Shown here piece after piece: positions 1 to 8,060 of a DNA stretch of 64,000 nucleotides. The notes beneath the pieces are model-generated. The model did not search any database, had not been told where the DNA came from, and saw nothing but the letters and a program-made list of their open reading frames with translations. Position numbers and translations under genes: made by a program. Within the stretch, counting starts at the first letter, position 1; each line of letters starts with the position of its first letter. The stretch is taken from NCBI RefSeq assembly GCF_017942085.1, contig NZ_JAGKSP010000006.1, forward strand, positions 310,001-374,000. Reading direction: 5' to 3'. This stretch comes from Paenibacillus lignilyticus. GTDB lineage: Bacteria > Bacillota > Bacilli > Paenibacillales > Paenibacillaceae.

Positions 1-88
1 TGGACAAGTGATTCGGATGACACCGCTCGGCAGGACAATCGTGGCGGGGCAAAGCATCGACGATGAGGCGATTGTACTGAACCGTTAA
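1..88 (+). CDS. C-terminal end of an unidentified protein (partial)
   Basis: The first 88 bases read in frame from base 2 to a TAA stop at 86-88 and give the last 28 residues of a protein (ending DDEAIVLNR). The gene starts outside the window. In B. subtilis the corresponding neighbour is a TPR protein (YpiA), with aroE and tyrA further upstream, but the 28 residues seen do not let me assign it to any family. It could also be an aromatic-pathway gene. Confidence 0.5.
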   Translation, partial: GQVIRMTPLGRTIVAGQSIDDEAIVLNR

Positions 89-381
89 CAAGGCATTTGT
101 ACGGGAAACGGTAGGCATGAGCACATTTCATGGCCCTAAGAGGGCCATCGTCCTTAGCGGAGTTCATTGTGATGAATATGATTTAGTAGAGCCGGTTCGC
201 TCAATGATGGGGTTTACACAGATGGAACCCACCTATACGCTTTCACTTATTCGCCTGCGGGAATCGTCACAACTTAAGACAGGAAAGACGATCGGCCTTG
301 ATCAACAAAAGACGATGGAGAGCGGCTTACGTAAGGAAAGGAATATAGGATCTCTTAAACGCAGTGTTGGAGGTGTATCCT

Positions 382-564
382 ATGGACAAAATGAAAGTAT
401 CGTACGAAGTGATGCTCGGGCTTGCTGCAGAAATGTTACTTGATGAAGCTGTACTCAAATTCCGTAGGGATAAGCTTTATCAAGCCATTGATCAGGCGCT
501 TGCCTCCGGCGACAAGGATAAATTCCGTCGCCTGACCGACGAGCTGAAATCTTTATACGCATAA
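382..564 (+). CDS. IDEAL-domain protein, short YpiB-like
   Basis: A 60-residue protein. Nearly all of it is an IDEAL domain, the short helical module found at the C-terminus of B. subtilis YpiB; the key stretch is QAIDQALASGDKDKF followed by LTDEL. The family YpiB (about 180 residues) also carries an N-terminal UPF0302 domain, which is absent here: an in-frame TAG lies at 346-348. The ATG at 382 has a good Shine-Dalgarno (GGAGGTG, 369-375, spacing 6); a GTG at 364 has none. Position before ypiF and qcrABC matches the B. subtilis order. Its molecular role is unknown. A strong hairpin terminator follows. Confidence 0.75.
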   Translation: MDKMKVSYEVMLGLAAEMLLDEAVLKFRRDKLYQAIDQALASGDKDKFRRLTDELKSLYA

Positions 565-588
565 GCAAGCAGCAGTTCACGCTGCCTA

Positions 589-649
589 AAGCCAAGTCTG
601 CAGTCCGCGTTTCGGAGTTCTCCGACAAGCGGCTTGCGGGCTTTTTTTT
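589..649 (+). terminator. Rho-independent terminator after the IDEAL-domain gene
   Basis: Outer arms AAGCC (589-593) and GGCTT (639-643) enclose CCGC/GCGG and TCGGA/TCCGA pairings with a GTTC apex, followed by an eight-T run. It ends the upstream transcript before ypiF. Confidence 0.8.
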
Positions 650-728
650 GTGGAGGTATGATAGGTTAGATGCTAGAATACCCTAAGTACGTTTGACGCA
701 TGCTTATGATGAAGGAATGGTGAGAGGA

Positions 729-1151
729 ATGAAATTCAGCGAACTAAGCGCTGAGCAGTGGGCGGAGCTGCAGCCTTATCTGGACACAGCAGTATTGCCG
801 GTTACCGGATTAACGGGAGGCGAAATGCCGCATGAAGCAACCGCTGCCCTGGAACGGCTTCGAGATGTACTAGACTTGATTGAGAATCCGTTCAAAGGAA
901 GGATCGTTACATACCCGGCTTGTCAATACGGCGAATGGACGCCGGCATTCATAACGCAGCTTAAAGGAGTTTGTGACAATTTACGCGGAATCGGCTTTAA
1001 GCATGTCATTATTGTAACCGCATTTTATGTCTCAAGCGAAGGCGTTGAAACAGGTTCGGACCTGATCATCCAGCCTGTCGAAAACGGCCAAATACCCAGC
1101 CCAGCCGAGGTTAGTGACGCGGTTCGGAAGCTTTGGCTCGGAAGAGCGTAG
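729..1151 (+). CDS. ypiF: YpiF-like protein (DUF2487)
   Basis: About 140 residues, soluble, no signal peptide or membrane segment. It resembles B. subtilis YpiF (DUF2487) in the start MKFSELSAEQW, the central PFKGRIVTYPACQYG stretch and the position immediately upstream of qcrA. The biochemical function of the family is unknown. In-frame starts exist at TTG 693, ATG 717, GTG 720 and ATG 729. I chose 729 because the GAAGGA at 711-716 is at workable distance and homologues begin MK-aromatic, but this start is uncertain. The gene is separated from qcrA by 250 bp containing the qcr promoter. Confidence 0.7.
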   Translation: MKFSELSAEQWAELQPYLDTAVLPVTGLTGGEMPHEATAALERLRDVLDLIENPFKGRIVTYPACQYGEWTPAFITQLKGVCDNLRGIGFKHVIIVTAFYVSSEGVETGSDLIIQPVENGQIPSPAEVSDAVRKLWLGRA

Positions 1152-1294
1152 CAATCTTATGCTGCTATGGCATTAGATTGCATAAGGTGACAGCTCTTGG
1201 GGAAAAACAAATGCCAGACAAGGTCAATTGTGACAAAATGATAACAAATCTAAGAAGCGTTTTTGATCCGAACAGCAAATTGCCCGCCATATTC

Positions 1295-1323
1295 TTGACG
1301 CTCCAAATCACCTAGGCTATTAT
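1295..1323 (+). promoter_or_regulatory. Sigma-A type promoter of qcrABC
   Basis: TTGACG (1295-1300), a 17-bp spacer and TATTAT (1318-1323), 83 bp upstream of the qcrA ATG. Five of six bases match at each hexamer. Nothing else between ypiF and qcrA could serve as well. Confidence 0.75.
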
Positions 1324-1405
1324 AGGTAATGTCCTAGTTCATCATATGTTTTGCCTTCTCCGGCAGAACACAAGATATGGCTCAGCAAAGGGGGTAGAAC
1401 AGAAG

Positions 1406-1936
1406 ATGAGTAACCATGAACAACACGAAAATTCGCATCGCCCGGTGAAACGGAGCGGAATGTCACGACGTCAATTTTTGTCGTATACGCTTGGAGGCGC
1501 AGGCGCATTCATGGCTGCAGGCATGTCACTTCCGATGATACGTTTTGCGGTTGACCCGATTTTGAAGAAAAAATCCGGCGGTACCTGGATTAAAGTTGTC
1601 GAAGCAAACAAGCTTACGAACGAACCTCAGGAATTTAAATTTAAAATTCATCAGGTTGACGGCTGGTACGTCAGCGATCCGGAATTAACGGCTTGGATTT
1701 CAACTGACGATCAAGGTAAAGCATTCGCGCTTTCCCCGGTGTGTAAGCATTTGGGATGCACGATCGCGTGGAACACGGAGAAAAACAATGAGTATGTTTG
1801 TCCGTGTCATAACGCCCACTACACCAAGGACGGCAAGAACTTGATTGTAGCACCTAAGCCCCTCGATGAGTATGACCTCAAAATCGAGAATGACTGGGTA
1901 TATCTTGGACCAATTAAAGCAAATACACGGGTATAA
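1406..1936 (+). CDS. qcrA: Menaquinol:cytochrome c reductase, Rieske iron-sulfur subunit
   Basis: A 176-residue Rieske protein of the cytochrome bc complex; it carries electrons from menaquinol towards cytochrome c at the outer face of the membrane. A twin-arginine type signal-anchor is visible (SRRQFLSYTLGG, about residues 19-30, followed by a hydrophobic helix), consistent with Tat export of the folded Fe-S protein. The 2Fe-2S ligands lie in CKHLGC (113-118) and CPCH (132-135), including the disulfide cysteines 118 and 134. ATG 1406 has AAGGGGGT at 1388-1395; an upstream in-frame ATG at 1346 has no ribosome site. First gene of qcrABC. Confidence 0.95.
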   Translation: MSNHEQHENSHRPVKRSGMSRRQFLSYTLGGAGAFMAAGMSLPMIRFAVDPILKKKSGGTWIKVVEANKLTNEPQEFKFKIHQVDGWYVSDPELTAWISTDDQGKAFALSPVCKHLGCTIAWNTEKNNEYVCPCHNAHYTKDGKNLIVAPKPLDEYDLKIENDWVYLGPIKANTRV

Positions 1937-1952
1937 GGAGGCGTAAGCTCAG

Positions 1953-2624
1953 ATGTTAAAAGGTGTATACAACTGGATTGACGAACGTCTTGATATTACG
2001 CCGATGTGGAGGGACGTTGCGGACCATGAAGTTCCGGAGCACGTTAACCCTGCTCATCATTTCTCCGCATTCGTGTACTGCTTTGGCGGATTGACGTTTT
2101 TCATCACAGTAATTCAAATTTTGTCGGGTATGTTCCTGACGATGTACTTCGTACCGGATATTATCAATGCTTATAAGAGCGTTGACTATCTCCAGCACAA
2201 AGTGGCATTCGGCGGTATCGTTCGCGGTATGCATCACTGGGGTGCATCACTCGTAATCGTCATGATGTTCCTGCATACGCTTCGCGTATTCTTTACAGGT
2301 TCATACAAGGCGCCGCGCGAAATGAACTGGGTTGTCGGGATGTTGATTTTCTTCATCATGCTAGGCCTCGGATTCACAGGCTACCTGCTTCCTTGGGATA
2401 ACAAAGCCTACTTCGCGACGAAGGTTGGTATTCAAATCGCGGAATCCGTACCGTACATCGGTACATATATCAAAGAACTGATGCAAGGCGGCGAGATCGT
2501 AGGCGCTGAAACGCTGACGCGCTTCTTCGCTATCCACGTCTTCTTCTTGCCAGGCGCACTGCTTGCGCTTCTTGCGGCACACTTCTTTATGATCCGGAAG
2601 CAAGGTATTTCGGGACCACTATAA
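1953..2624 (+). CDS. qcrB: Menaquinol:cytochrome c reductase, cytochrome b subunit
   Basis: A 223-residue b6-type cytochrome b with four predicted transmembrane helices. It forms the quinol-oxidising core and binds two b hemes and the heme ci characteristic of b6-type proteins. Heme-ligand histidines sit in MHHWGAS and in the MFLHTLR helix, with the partner pair in FFAIHVFFLP and AAHFFMIRKQG; the short form, without the C-terminal helices, is typical of Bacillus QcrB, whose remaining helices are in QcrC. It has an SD (AAGGAGGCG) just upstream and lies 16 bp after qcrA. Confidence 0.95.
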   Translation: MLKGVYNWIDERLDITPMWRDVADHEVPEHVNPAHHFSAFVYCFGGLTFFITVIQILSGMFLTMYFVPDIINAYKSVDYLQHKVAFGGIVRGMHHWGASLVIVMMFLHTLRVFFTGSYKAPREMNWVVGMLIFFIMLGLGFTGYLLPWDNKAYFATKVGIQIAESVPYIGTYIKELMQGGEIVGAETLTRFFAIHVFFLPGALLALLAAHFFMIRKQGISGPL

Positions 2625-2646
2625 GCCGAAAGGAGGCATTTTGCGA

Positions 2647-3528
2647 ATGGCACACGGCCACAAATCAAACGAAAAAGTTGTATTCGTTGGTGACTCGCGG
2701 GTTCGTAAAAAAGCGGTAACTGGACCGATCACACCACCTGACTATTCCGCTTATCCAGGCAAATCGGAAGCGTTTATTCCGAACTTCCTGCTTAAGGAGT
2801 GGATGGTTGGTGTTGTCGTACTCGTTGGATTCCTTGTTCTGACGATTTCAGAGGCAGCTCCGCTCGGTTATCCGGCGGATCCTACGAATGCAGCTTTTAT
2901 TCCGATGCCGGACTGGTACTTCCTGTTCCTGTATCAATTCCTTAAATTGCAATACGTATCGAAGGACTATGTCGTTCTAGGTACAGTAGGCGTTCCGGGT
3001 ATCGCATTCGGCGCGCTGATGCTGGCTCCATTCCTGGATACAGGTAAAGAGCGTCGTTTCTACAGACGTCCGATTACTTCGATCCTAATGTTCATGTCGC
3101 TTATTTCCGTCTTCTACCTAACGAAGCAATCGTGGGATCACTACCAGCACGAGCTGAAGTTGACTAACACGATTCCTGAGCATATCGTACGTGAAGAGAA
3201 AGCGCGTGAAGCTGCAGAGAAAGCCGCAGAATCCGGCGGCGGCGGCGGAGAAGCGGCAGCTGTTGAAGTTCCGCTCGTGGACAAAGATGACCCGGCTGTC
3301 GAACTGACTAAGAAAGCACAATGCGTAGCTTGTCACGGTGCGGATCTGAAAGGTAACGAAAGCGCCGGAATCCCATCTTTCCATGGGATCGGTGACGAAT
3401 TCAGCAAGGAAGAGCTTGTTGATATCGTAACAAACGGTAAAAACAACATGCCTGCATTCAAAGACAAGCTGACAGCTGAAGAAATCGATCAACTGACAAC
3501 TTGGCTTGCGAAGCAAAAAGCAGAATAA
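2647..3528 (+). CDS. qcrC: Menaquinol:cytochrome c reductase, subunit IV-cytochrome c fusion
   Basis: About 293 residues: an N-terminal domain with three membrane helices (subunit IV-like; motif PNFLLKEW, then PDWYFLFLYQFLK) joined through a Glu/Ala/Gly-rich linker (about 180-205) to a C-terminal cytochrome c domain. Covalent heme attachment is at CVACH (226-230) and the likely axial Met is in NNMPAF (about 268). This fusion is the arrangement of B. subtilis QcrC. TTG 2641 and ATG 2647 are both possible starts; AGGAGG at 2631-2636 favours the ATG. A terminator follows, closing the operon. Confidence 0.95.
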   Translation: MAHGHKSNEKVVFVGDSRVRKKAVTGPITPPDYSAYPGKSEAFIPNFLLKEWMVGVVVLVGFLVLTISEAAPLGYPADPTNAAFIPMPDWYFLFLYQFLKLQYVSKDYVVLGTVGVPGIAFGALMLAPFLDTGKERRFYRRPITSILMFMSLISVFYLTKQSWDHYQHELKLTNTIPEHIVREEKAREAAEKAAESGGGGGEAAAVEVPLVDKDDPAVELTKKAQCVACHGADLKGNESAGIPSFHGIGDEFSKEELVDIVTNGKNNMPAFKDKLTAEEIDQLTTWLAKQKAE

Positions 3529-3546
3529 ACAATAGCACAAACTAAA

Positions 3547-3576
3547 CCTGATCGTACGCTGCGATCAGGTTTTTTT
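3547..3576 (+). terminator. Terminator of qcrABC
   Basis: Eight-bp perfect stem CCTGATCG (3547-3554) / CGATCAGG (3562-3569) followed by seven Ts. Confidence 0.9.
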
Positions 3577-3625
3577 ATAAACTAATGTTGCCTTTTGCAA
3601 CTTTGTTCAGAAGGAGAGTGATCTG

Positions 3626-4264
3626 GTGTTGAAGTCTGCGGGATTCTTGTGGAGTCGCGCTTTGTGGACGAATCGGCTGTTCCTCTGGCTGATGGTGTTA
3701 ACGAATGCAGCAGGAACTGTATACGGTTACATTTGGTATGGCAAGCAAATGGAATACACGCTGCAATTTCATCCGTTTTGGCGGATTGTTTTTGTACCGG
3801 ACAGCCCGACAGCCAGCTTGTTCTTTACCTTATCCCTGCTGTTTCTTATCTTTCCGGTACTTGCGAAGCCGAATCCTTTCTACATAGGACTGCGGTCCAT
3901 TATTGAAGCGCTTGGCGTCGTCACCTCAATTAAGTACGGCATCTGGGCAGTCACGATGATCGCTGCTGGTGCGGCGCAAGGCGATCCGCTTGAATGGCAG
4001 CATTACATGCTGATTGTTTCCCATTTGGCGATGGCTGTGGAAGCGCTGATCTATATCCGATTTATGGTGTTTGGCCGTTTTGCCGCTTTTCTGGCGCTGC
4101 TATGGCTGCTGCTGAATGATACGATGGATTATACGTATTTCATCTATCCGTGGCTTCCGGATGTGTTGGAGAATGATTTGCCGGCAATTCAGTCCTTTAC
4201 GATGGGGTTATCCGTCGTCAGCTTGCTCTTAACTTGGCTCTTTATCTCATTTCGTAAGGTCTAA
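3626..4264 (+). CDS. ypjA: YpjA-like membrane protein (DUF1405)
   Basis: A 212-residue integral membrane protein with about six hydrophobic helices and the family's N-terminal pattern LWTNRLFLWLMVLTNAAG. It matches the DUF1405 family (B. subtilis YpjA), function unknown. The conserved order qcrC-ypjA-ypjB is kept. GTG 3626 is preceded by AAGGAG (3611-3616); TTG at 3629 is an alternative. It ends 44 bp before the ypjB start and probably shares its transcript. Confidence 0.8.
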   Translation: MLKSAGFLWSRALWTNRLFLWLMVLTNAAGTVYGYIWYGKQMEYTLQFHPFWRIVFVPDSPTASLFFTLSLLFLIFPVLAKPNPFYIGLRSIIEALGVVTSIKYGIWAVTMIAAGAAQGDPLEWQHYMLIVSHLAMAVEALIYIRFMVFGRFAAFLALLWLLLNDTMDYTYFIYPWLPDVLENDLPAIQSFTMGLSVVSLLLTWLFISFRKV

Positions 4265-4271
4265 GTTTGGA

Positions 4272-4303
4272 CATCCCCCCATACCTTGATAATGGGGGGG
4301 ATG
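4272..4303 (+). promoter_or_regulatory. Inverted repeat covering the ypjB ribosome-binding region
   Basis: CATCCCCCC (4272-4280) and GGGGGGATG (4295-4303) are perfect 9-bp complements with a 14-nt loop. The right arm is the only G-rich stretch before the ypjB ATG at 4309, so folding of the mRNA would mask its ribosome site. Confidence 0.55.
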
Positions 4304-4308
4304 GGAGC

Positions 4309-5226
4309 ATGCGTTCATCAACGTTATTCGCGCTGTTATGCAGTGTAGTGATTATCGTGCTGCTTTCCGGATGCAATCTATCTACTTATGCTGCCGGAAA
4401 TTTGGCCAAGCCTGCATCGACATTGAAGCCTGGTACCGATGAAGGGTCCAATGCGATCGCACAATTAAGTACATTGTCAGATCAAATTTATACGGCTGCC
4501 TATGGGTCGAACCGACAGCTGGTATTTACCCTGCTGCAGCGGCTTGAAACGCTATCGGCGGCAAAGGCTGTACGTACGAGCGGGACGGCTGCAGGCTGGG
4601 CTGCTTTTGACGAAAGCATGGAGCTGGCCAAGGATGCACTCTTGCAAAAGCATGCAAGTGGGTTATGGTATACGCAGGCGGCCAGACTTAAGCTTGCGAG
4701 CGATGCATTAAACAGGCCGAATGTGCCGCTGTGGCTGCAATATGAAGGTATACTGCGAGAAGATGAACAACGGATTCGGACAGCTTGGCAGATGCAGTCC
4801 GAAGGACGTGCGGAAGCAGCCGCGGTGACGTTAGGGATTTACAAGGAACATGTGGAACGTTTCGAGGTTGCCGCACTTATGCAGCGAGATGAAGCCAGCT
4901 TGCGTCTATTGAAGGAACAGATGTCGTATGCGGAGCAGGTGCTTGCAGGGGTCGAGGGGGGTACGGCTAGTCCGGAAGCGGTTCAAATTGCGCTGAGCGG
5001 GCTGGATCATGCCGCAAATCAATTATTCAGGCGTTCGGACGGGGAAGCGGCAATCGCGGAAGTCATTCCGCCGGGAACGACCATTGGCAGTCTGCGCAAT
5101 GGCCGCGCCCAAATCGCGGAGATGTTTATTGCGTCTTTCGTCATGGCGATTCTGGCTCTGGCCGGCTGGCGCAAATACAGGCAGCAGCTGAACGGGGTTC
5201 CGTTTCCGCGCGAGCGGTTCAAATAA
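4309..5226 (+). CDS. ypjB: Sporulation-associated lipoprotein YpjB
   Basis: About 305 residues, resembling B. subtilis YpjB, a sporulation gene of unknown mechanism. The start MRSSTLFALLCSVV leads to a lipobox LLSGC, so the protein is probably a lipoprotein, and a second hydrophobic helix (MFIASFVMAILALAGW) near the C-terminus followed by a basic tail would anchor that end too. The middle is mostly helical. ATG 4309 was chosen because it starts a canonical signal peptide; the TTG at 4267 would add a non-hydrophobic extension. It converges on the minus-strand gene that ends only 6 bp later with no evident terminator between. Confidence 0.75.
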   Translation: MRSSTLFALLCSVVIIVLLSGCNLSTYAAGNLAKPASTLKPGTDEGSNAIAQLSTLSDQIYTAAYGSNRQLVFTLLQRLETLSAAKAVRTSGTAAGWAAFDESMELAKDALLQKHASGLWYTQAARLKLASDALNRPNVPLWLQYEGILREDEQRIRTAWQMQSEGRAEAAAVTLGIYKEHVERFEVAALMQRDEASLRLLKEQMSYAEQVLAGVEGGTASPEAVQIALSGLDHAANQLFRRSDGEAAIAEVIPPGTTIGSLRNGRAQIAEMFIASFVMAILALAGWRKYRQQLNGVPFPRERFK

Positions 5227-5232
5227 GGGCCG

Positions 5233-6099
5233 TTATTCTTCTTTAAACCCTTCACCAAGCACATCATGTACTTCGGATATGACGATAAAAGCAAGCGGGT
5301 CTATACTGCGAACGATCGATTTCAACTGTCTGATTTCATGACGGGCGACGACGCAGTAGAGGACCTGTTTTTGTTTGCCCGAATATGCGCCTTTCGCAGG
5401 GAAAATGGTCACGCCGCGTTCCATTTCTTTGGTGATTTGGAGTCCAATCTCATCGCCGGATTCGGTGATGATGGAGAATGCCTTTGCCGCATAAGCGCCT
5501 TCTTGGATGAAATCGATCATCTTCGATGCAATGAATACGGCCACGAGCGTATACAGCACTTTCTCCTTCGATATGTAGAGAAGCGAGACGCCGATAATGA
5601 TAATATCGAGTGTTAGAATGACTTGTCCCATGCTCCAGCCTCGCAGCTTAGAGGCAATGCGGGCAATGATGTCAACGCCGCCGGTGGTACCTCCGAAGCG
5701 GAACACGATTCCAAGACCTGCCCCGAGCGTGACACCGGCATATAGTGCAGCGAGTATGTAGTCATTTGAGGTTTGAAACGGCACAATCCAACCTGCCTCG
5801 ATCATTTTCTCCATTAAGTAGAGAAAAAAAGACAAGGACACGCTGCCGAATATCGTATAGCCGGTATGGGAGCGTCCAAGTACTTTCCATCCTATAAAGT
5901 AAAGCGGGATGTTGAGCACCAGCGTCGAGATGGAAAGCGGCCAATCAAGCGAGTAGTTAAGCAGGATCGCGATCCCGGTAACGCCGCCTTCCATGAGCTG
6001 ATTCGGGATGAGAAAGTAATGGAGCCCGAATGCATAGATGGCTGTACCCAGCATGACCATCGGAAGCGTGCGAAGCAGTTGTGCATAATTGGTTTTCAA
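5233..6099 (-). CDS. ypjC: YitT family membrane protein (YpjC-like)
   Basis: About 289 residues: five to six transmembrane helices (including GVTGIAILLNY and FGGTTGGVDIIARI) followed by a soluble C-terminal DUF2179 domain (about 200-285). These are the hallmarks of the YitT family, to which B. subtilis YpjC belongs; substrate unknown. TTG 6099 is preceded on the minus strand by AAAGGAG, whereas the longer TTG 6123 start has no ribosome site. It is transcribed against its neighbours from its own promoter. Confidence 0.8.
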   Translation of the reverse strand: MKTNYAQLLRTLPMVMLGTAIYAFGLHYFLIPNQLMEGGVTGIAILLNYSLDWPLSISTLVLNIPLYFIGWKVLGRSHTGYTIFGSVSLSFFLYLMEKMIEAGWIVPFQTSNDYILAALYAGVTLGAGLGIVFRFGGTTGGVDIIARIASKLRGWSMGQVILTLDIIIIGVSLLYISKEKVLYTLVAVFIASKMIDFIQEGAYAAKAFSIITESGDEIGLQITKEMERGVTIFPAKGAYSGKQKQVLYCVVARHEIRQLKSIVRSIDPLAFIVISEVHDVLGEGFKEE

Positions 6100-6149
6100 A
6101 GGGTAATTCTCTCCTTTCCGCAAGGTCGTAAAATTATGAAGGCTTTAAC

Positions 6150-6178
6150 ATAGTATGTCTCTTTGCAGGGATTGTCAA
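6150..6178 (-). promoter_or_regulatory. Promoter of the YitT-family gene
   Basis: On the minus strand, TTGACA (6178-6173), 17-bp spacer, TACTAT (6155-6150). A perfect -35 and five of six at -10, about 50 bp upstream of the TTG start. Confidence 0.75.
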
Positions 6179-6248
6179 AAGCATTGTTTTCAAAAGCGCT
6201 TTGATATAACATATGAAAAGAACCTCATGTCAAGAGAGGGTGTTTAAG

Positions 6249-6584
6249 GTGTCAGAGAAATCGATGGCCGAGCTGCAGCGGGAAGTCGACAATTATATCT
6301 CCCAATTCAAGGAAGGTTACTTTAGTCCGCTGTCCATGCTGGCCAGAATGTCGGAAGAAGTAGGCGAGCTGGCGCGTGAGGTCAATCATCAATTCGGCGA
6401 GAAACCTAAGAAAAAGGATGAAGCGGACAACTCCATCGAGAATGAGCTGGGTGACATTTTATTTATCGTCATCTGCTTTGCAAACTCATTAGGAATCGAT
6501 CTTACCGAAGCGCATGACCGTATCATGCACAAGTTCAATACAAGAGATGCCGATCGCTGGACACGAAAAAACGTCGAACCGTAA
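6249..6584 (+). CDS. ypjD: MazG-like nucleotide pyrophosphohydrolase
   Basis: About 111 residues, an all-helical MazG/dUTPase-like NTP pyrophosphohydrolase (B. subtilis YpjD). The metal-binding EExxE...ExxD pattern is present as SEEVGELAREV and ENELGDILF, and the C-terminal FNTRDADRW matches the family. It probably clears non-canonical or damaged nucleotides. GTG 6249 is taken as start (GAGAGGGTG upstream at 6233-6241), since the family begins close to the Met-Ala-Glu-Leu that follows. First gene of the ypjD-TPR-dapB-mgsA-bshB1 run. Confidence 0.85.
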   Translation: MSEKSMAELQREVDNYISQFKEGYFSPLSMLARMSEEVGELAREVNHQFGEKPKKKDEADNSIENELGDILFIVICFANSLGIDLTEAHDRIMHKFNTRDADRWTRKNVEP

Positions 6585-6637
6585 GTCGTGTCCTTACATA
6601 TGCTGTACCATCACCTGTGTACAAGGAGGATGGGCGG

Positions 6638-7183
6638 ATGGACGGAGAGAGCAGTATTAAGAAAGCTTACGAAGCCATCCTAAGCGGCGATTTCGAACAG
6701 GCAATCCTGTTTTTTGAAGAAGCGATTGCGCTGGAACCGAGTAATGGAGCAGCTTACTATAAATGCTCGATCACTTGTGCCCGCAGCGGAAAATGGCAGA
6801 AGGCGCTCCAATATGCAGAACAGGCGGTAGAGCTTGAACCTTTGCAAGTGATTTATCAGTTTCATCTGGAAACAGTAAAGGCCAAAGCGCTTGTACTGCA
6901 AGCTGAAGGATTGTTGTCTCGTTCGCCAACGCATACCGAGGATGCGCTCGCCTTGCTGCATGAAGCAACCAGGCTGGATCCTCTCAATATCGAGGCGCTG
7001 CTTATGCTAAGCGCGGCCTATGCGACGGTCAGCCGATTTGACGAGGCATCTCTCTATGCCCGCGAGGCGGTTAGGCTTGAGCCTGAGCATGCGGCTGCGC
7101 GCCGGTTATTCGCCGATATGAATCGCAAGCGGCGAATGCTGAGATCGAACAGTCAACGTACTAAACGGAAAAGGAACAGGTGA
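6638..7183 (+). CDS. Tetratricopeptide repeat protein
   Basis: About 181 residues with four TPR-like helical hairpins: residues about 5-38 (ending IALEPSNGAAYY), 39-72 (ending VELEPL), 88-122 (ending TRLDPLNIEAL) and 123-156 (ending VRLEPEHAAA). The tail is very basic (KRRMLRSNSQRTKRKRN), suggesting nucleic-acid or acidic-protein contact. No signal peptide. ATG 6638 has AAGGAGG (6623-6629). It lies 7 bp before dapB, so the two are co-transcribed; a partner is not evident from sequence. Confidence 0.75.
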   Translation: MDGESSIKKAYEAILSGDFEQAILFFEEAIALEPSNGAAYYKCSITCARSGKWQKALQYAEQAVELEPLQVIYQFHLETVKAKALVLQAEGLLSRSPTHTEDALALLHEATRLDPLNIEALLMLSAAYATVSRFDEASLYAREAVRLEPEHAAARRLFADMNRKRRMLRSNSQRTKRKRNR

Positions 7184-7190
7184 AAGCAGG

Positions 7191-7997
7191 ATGTCGACGG
7201 AATTGATTCGAGTTGCAGTAATGGGAGCAAGCGGCCGCATGGGTCGTGAGGTCGTGAAAATGGTACTACAAGATGAAATGCTTACACTGGCGGCTGCGGT
7301 ATCTCCATCAGCAGGTCCGATCGATGCCGGTACATTGGTCGGACTTCAGCCGTGCGGCGTTACTGTCAGCGCAGATCTGGACGACGCGCTTGCAGCTGCA
7401 AATGCAGATGTACTCGTTGATTTTACGGTACCCAGCGCTGCATATGGCAATACTACTACAGCAATTGCTCACGGTGTCCGTCCGGTTATCGGAACGACGG
7501 GATTAACGCCTGAGCAAATGACTGAATTGGACGAGCTGTGCAAGGAAAAAGGAATCGGGGCTTTGATTGCTCCAAACTTCTCTATCGGCGCTATCCTCAT
7601 GATGCGTTTTGCCGCGCAAGCGGCGAAGTACATGCCTCATGTTGAAATTATTGAGTACCACGGGGATCAGAAGCTCGATGCTCCTTCAGGAACGTCCATC
7701 AAGACGGCAGAGCTGATCTCTGCCGCACGCCAAGAGCTGCGCCAAGGTAACCCGAAGGAAGAAGAAATTATCGAAGGCGCACGAGGCGGCTATTATAATG
7801 GATTCCGTATACATAGTGTTCGTTTACCGGGTGTTTTTGCCCAGCAAGAGGTTGTATTCGGCGGTCATGGGCAAACGCTCAAAATTCGTCATGATTCCTA
7901 CGAACGTGCCGGTTACATGCCGGGCGTAAGCGTAGCTTGCAAGAAAGTGATGACATATACGGGACTTATTTATGGCTTCGAGCATTTGATGGACTAA
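7191..7997 (+). CDS. dapB: 4-hydroxy-tetrahydrodipicolinate reductase
   Basis: A 268-residue enzyme reducing hydroxy-tetrahydrodipicolinate with NAD(P)H in the diaminopimelate/lysine pathway, needed for peptidoglycan and, via dipicolinate, spores. The nucleotide-binding loop is GASGRMG (11-17), GTTGLT is present, and the substrate motif reads EYHGDQKLDAPSGT. The usual HH of this motif is HG here: the first His, the proton donor in E. coli DapB, and the Lys are kept. Its start follows the TPR gene closely and mgsA comes next, as in B. subtilis. Confidence 0.95.
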   Translation: MSTELIRVAVMGASGRMGREVVKMVLQDEMLTLAAAVSPSAGPIDAGTLVGLQPCGVTVSADLDDALAAANADVLVDFTVPSAAYGNTTTAIAHGVRPVIGTTGLTPEQMTELDELCKEKGIGALIAPNFSIGAILMMRFAAQAAKYMPHVEIIEYHGDQKLDAPSGTSIKTAELISAARQELRQGNPKEEEIIEGARGGYYNGFRIHSVRLPGVFAQQEVVFGGHGQTLKIRHDSYERAGYMPGVSVACKKVMTYTGLIYGFEHLMD

Positions 7998-8060
7998 ATG
8001 ACCTAATAAACCGCGCAATTACATCATATGCGGATATTCAGGAGAGGAGTGCGGCTGGAA

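Noticed and set aside
117..443. Open frame of 108 codons before the IDEAL-domain gene
   Set aside because: No ribosome site, rare codons (AGG, ATA, CCC) unlike the neighbours, and it overlaps the start of the supported gene in another frame.
1212..1255. Possible Rex or Fnr site upstream of qcrA (TTGTGACAAAATGATAACAA)
   Set aside because: The half sites do not form the required inverted repeat and lie about 50 bp upstream of the -35.
1133..1315. 60-codon open frame between ypiF and qcrA
   Set aside because: Runs through the qcr promoter, has no ribosome site and resembles nothing known.
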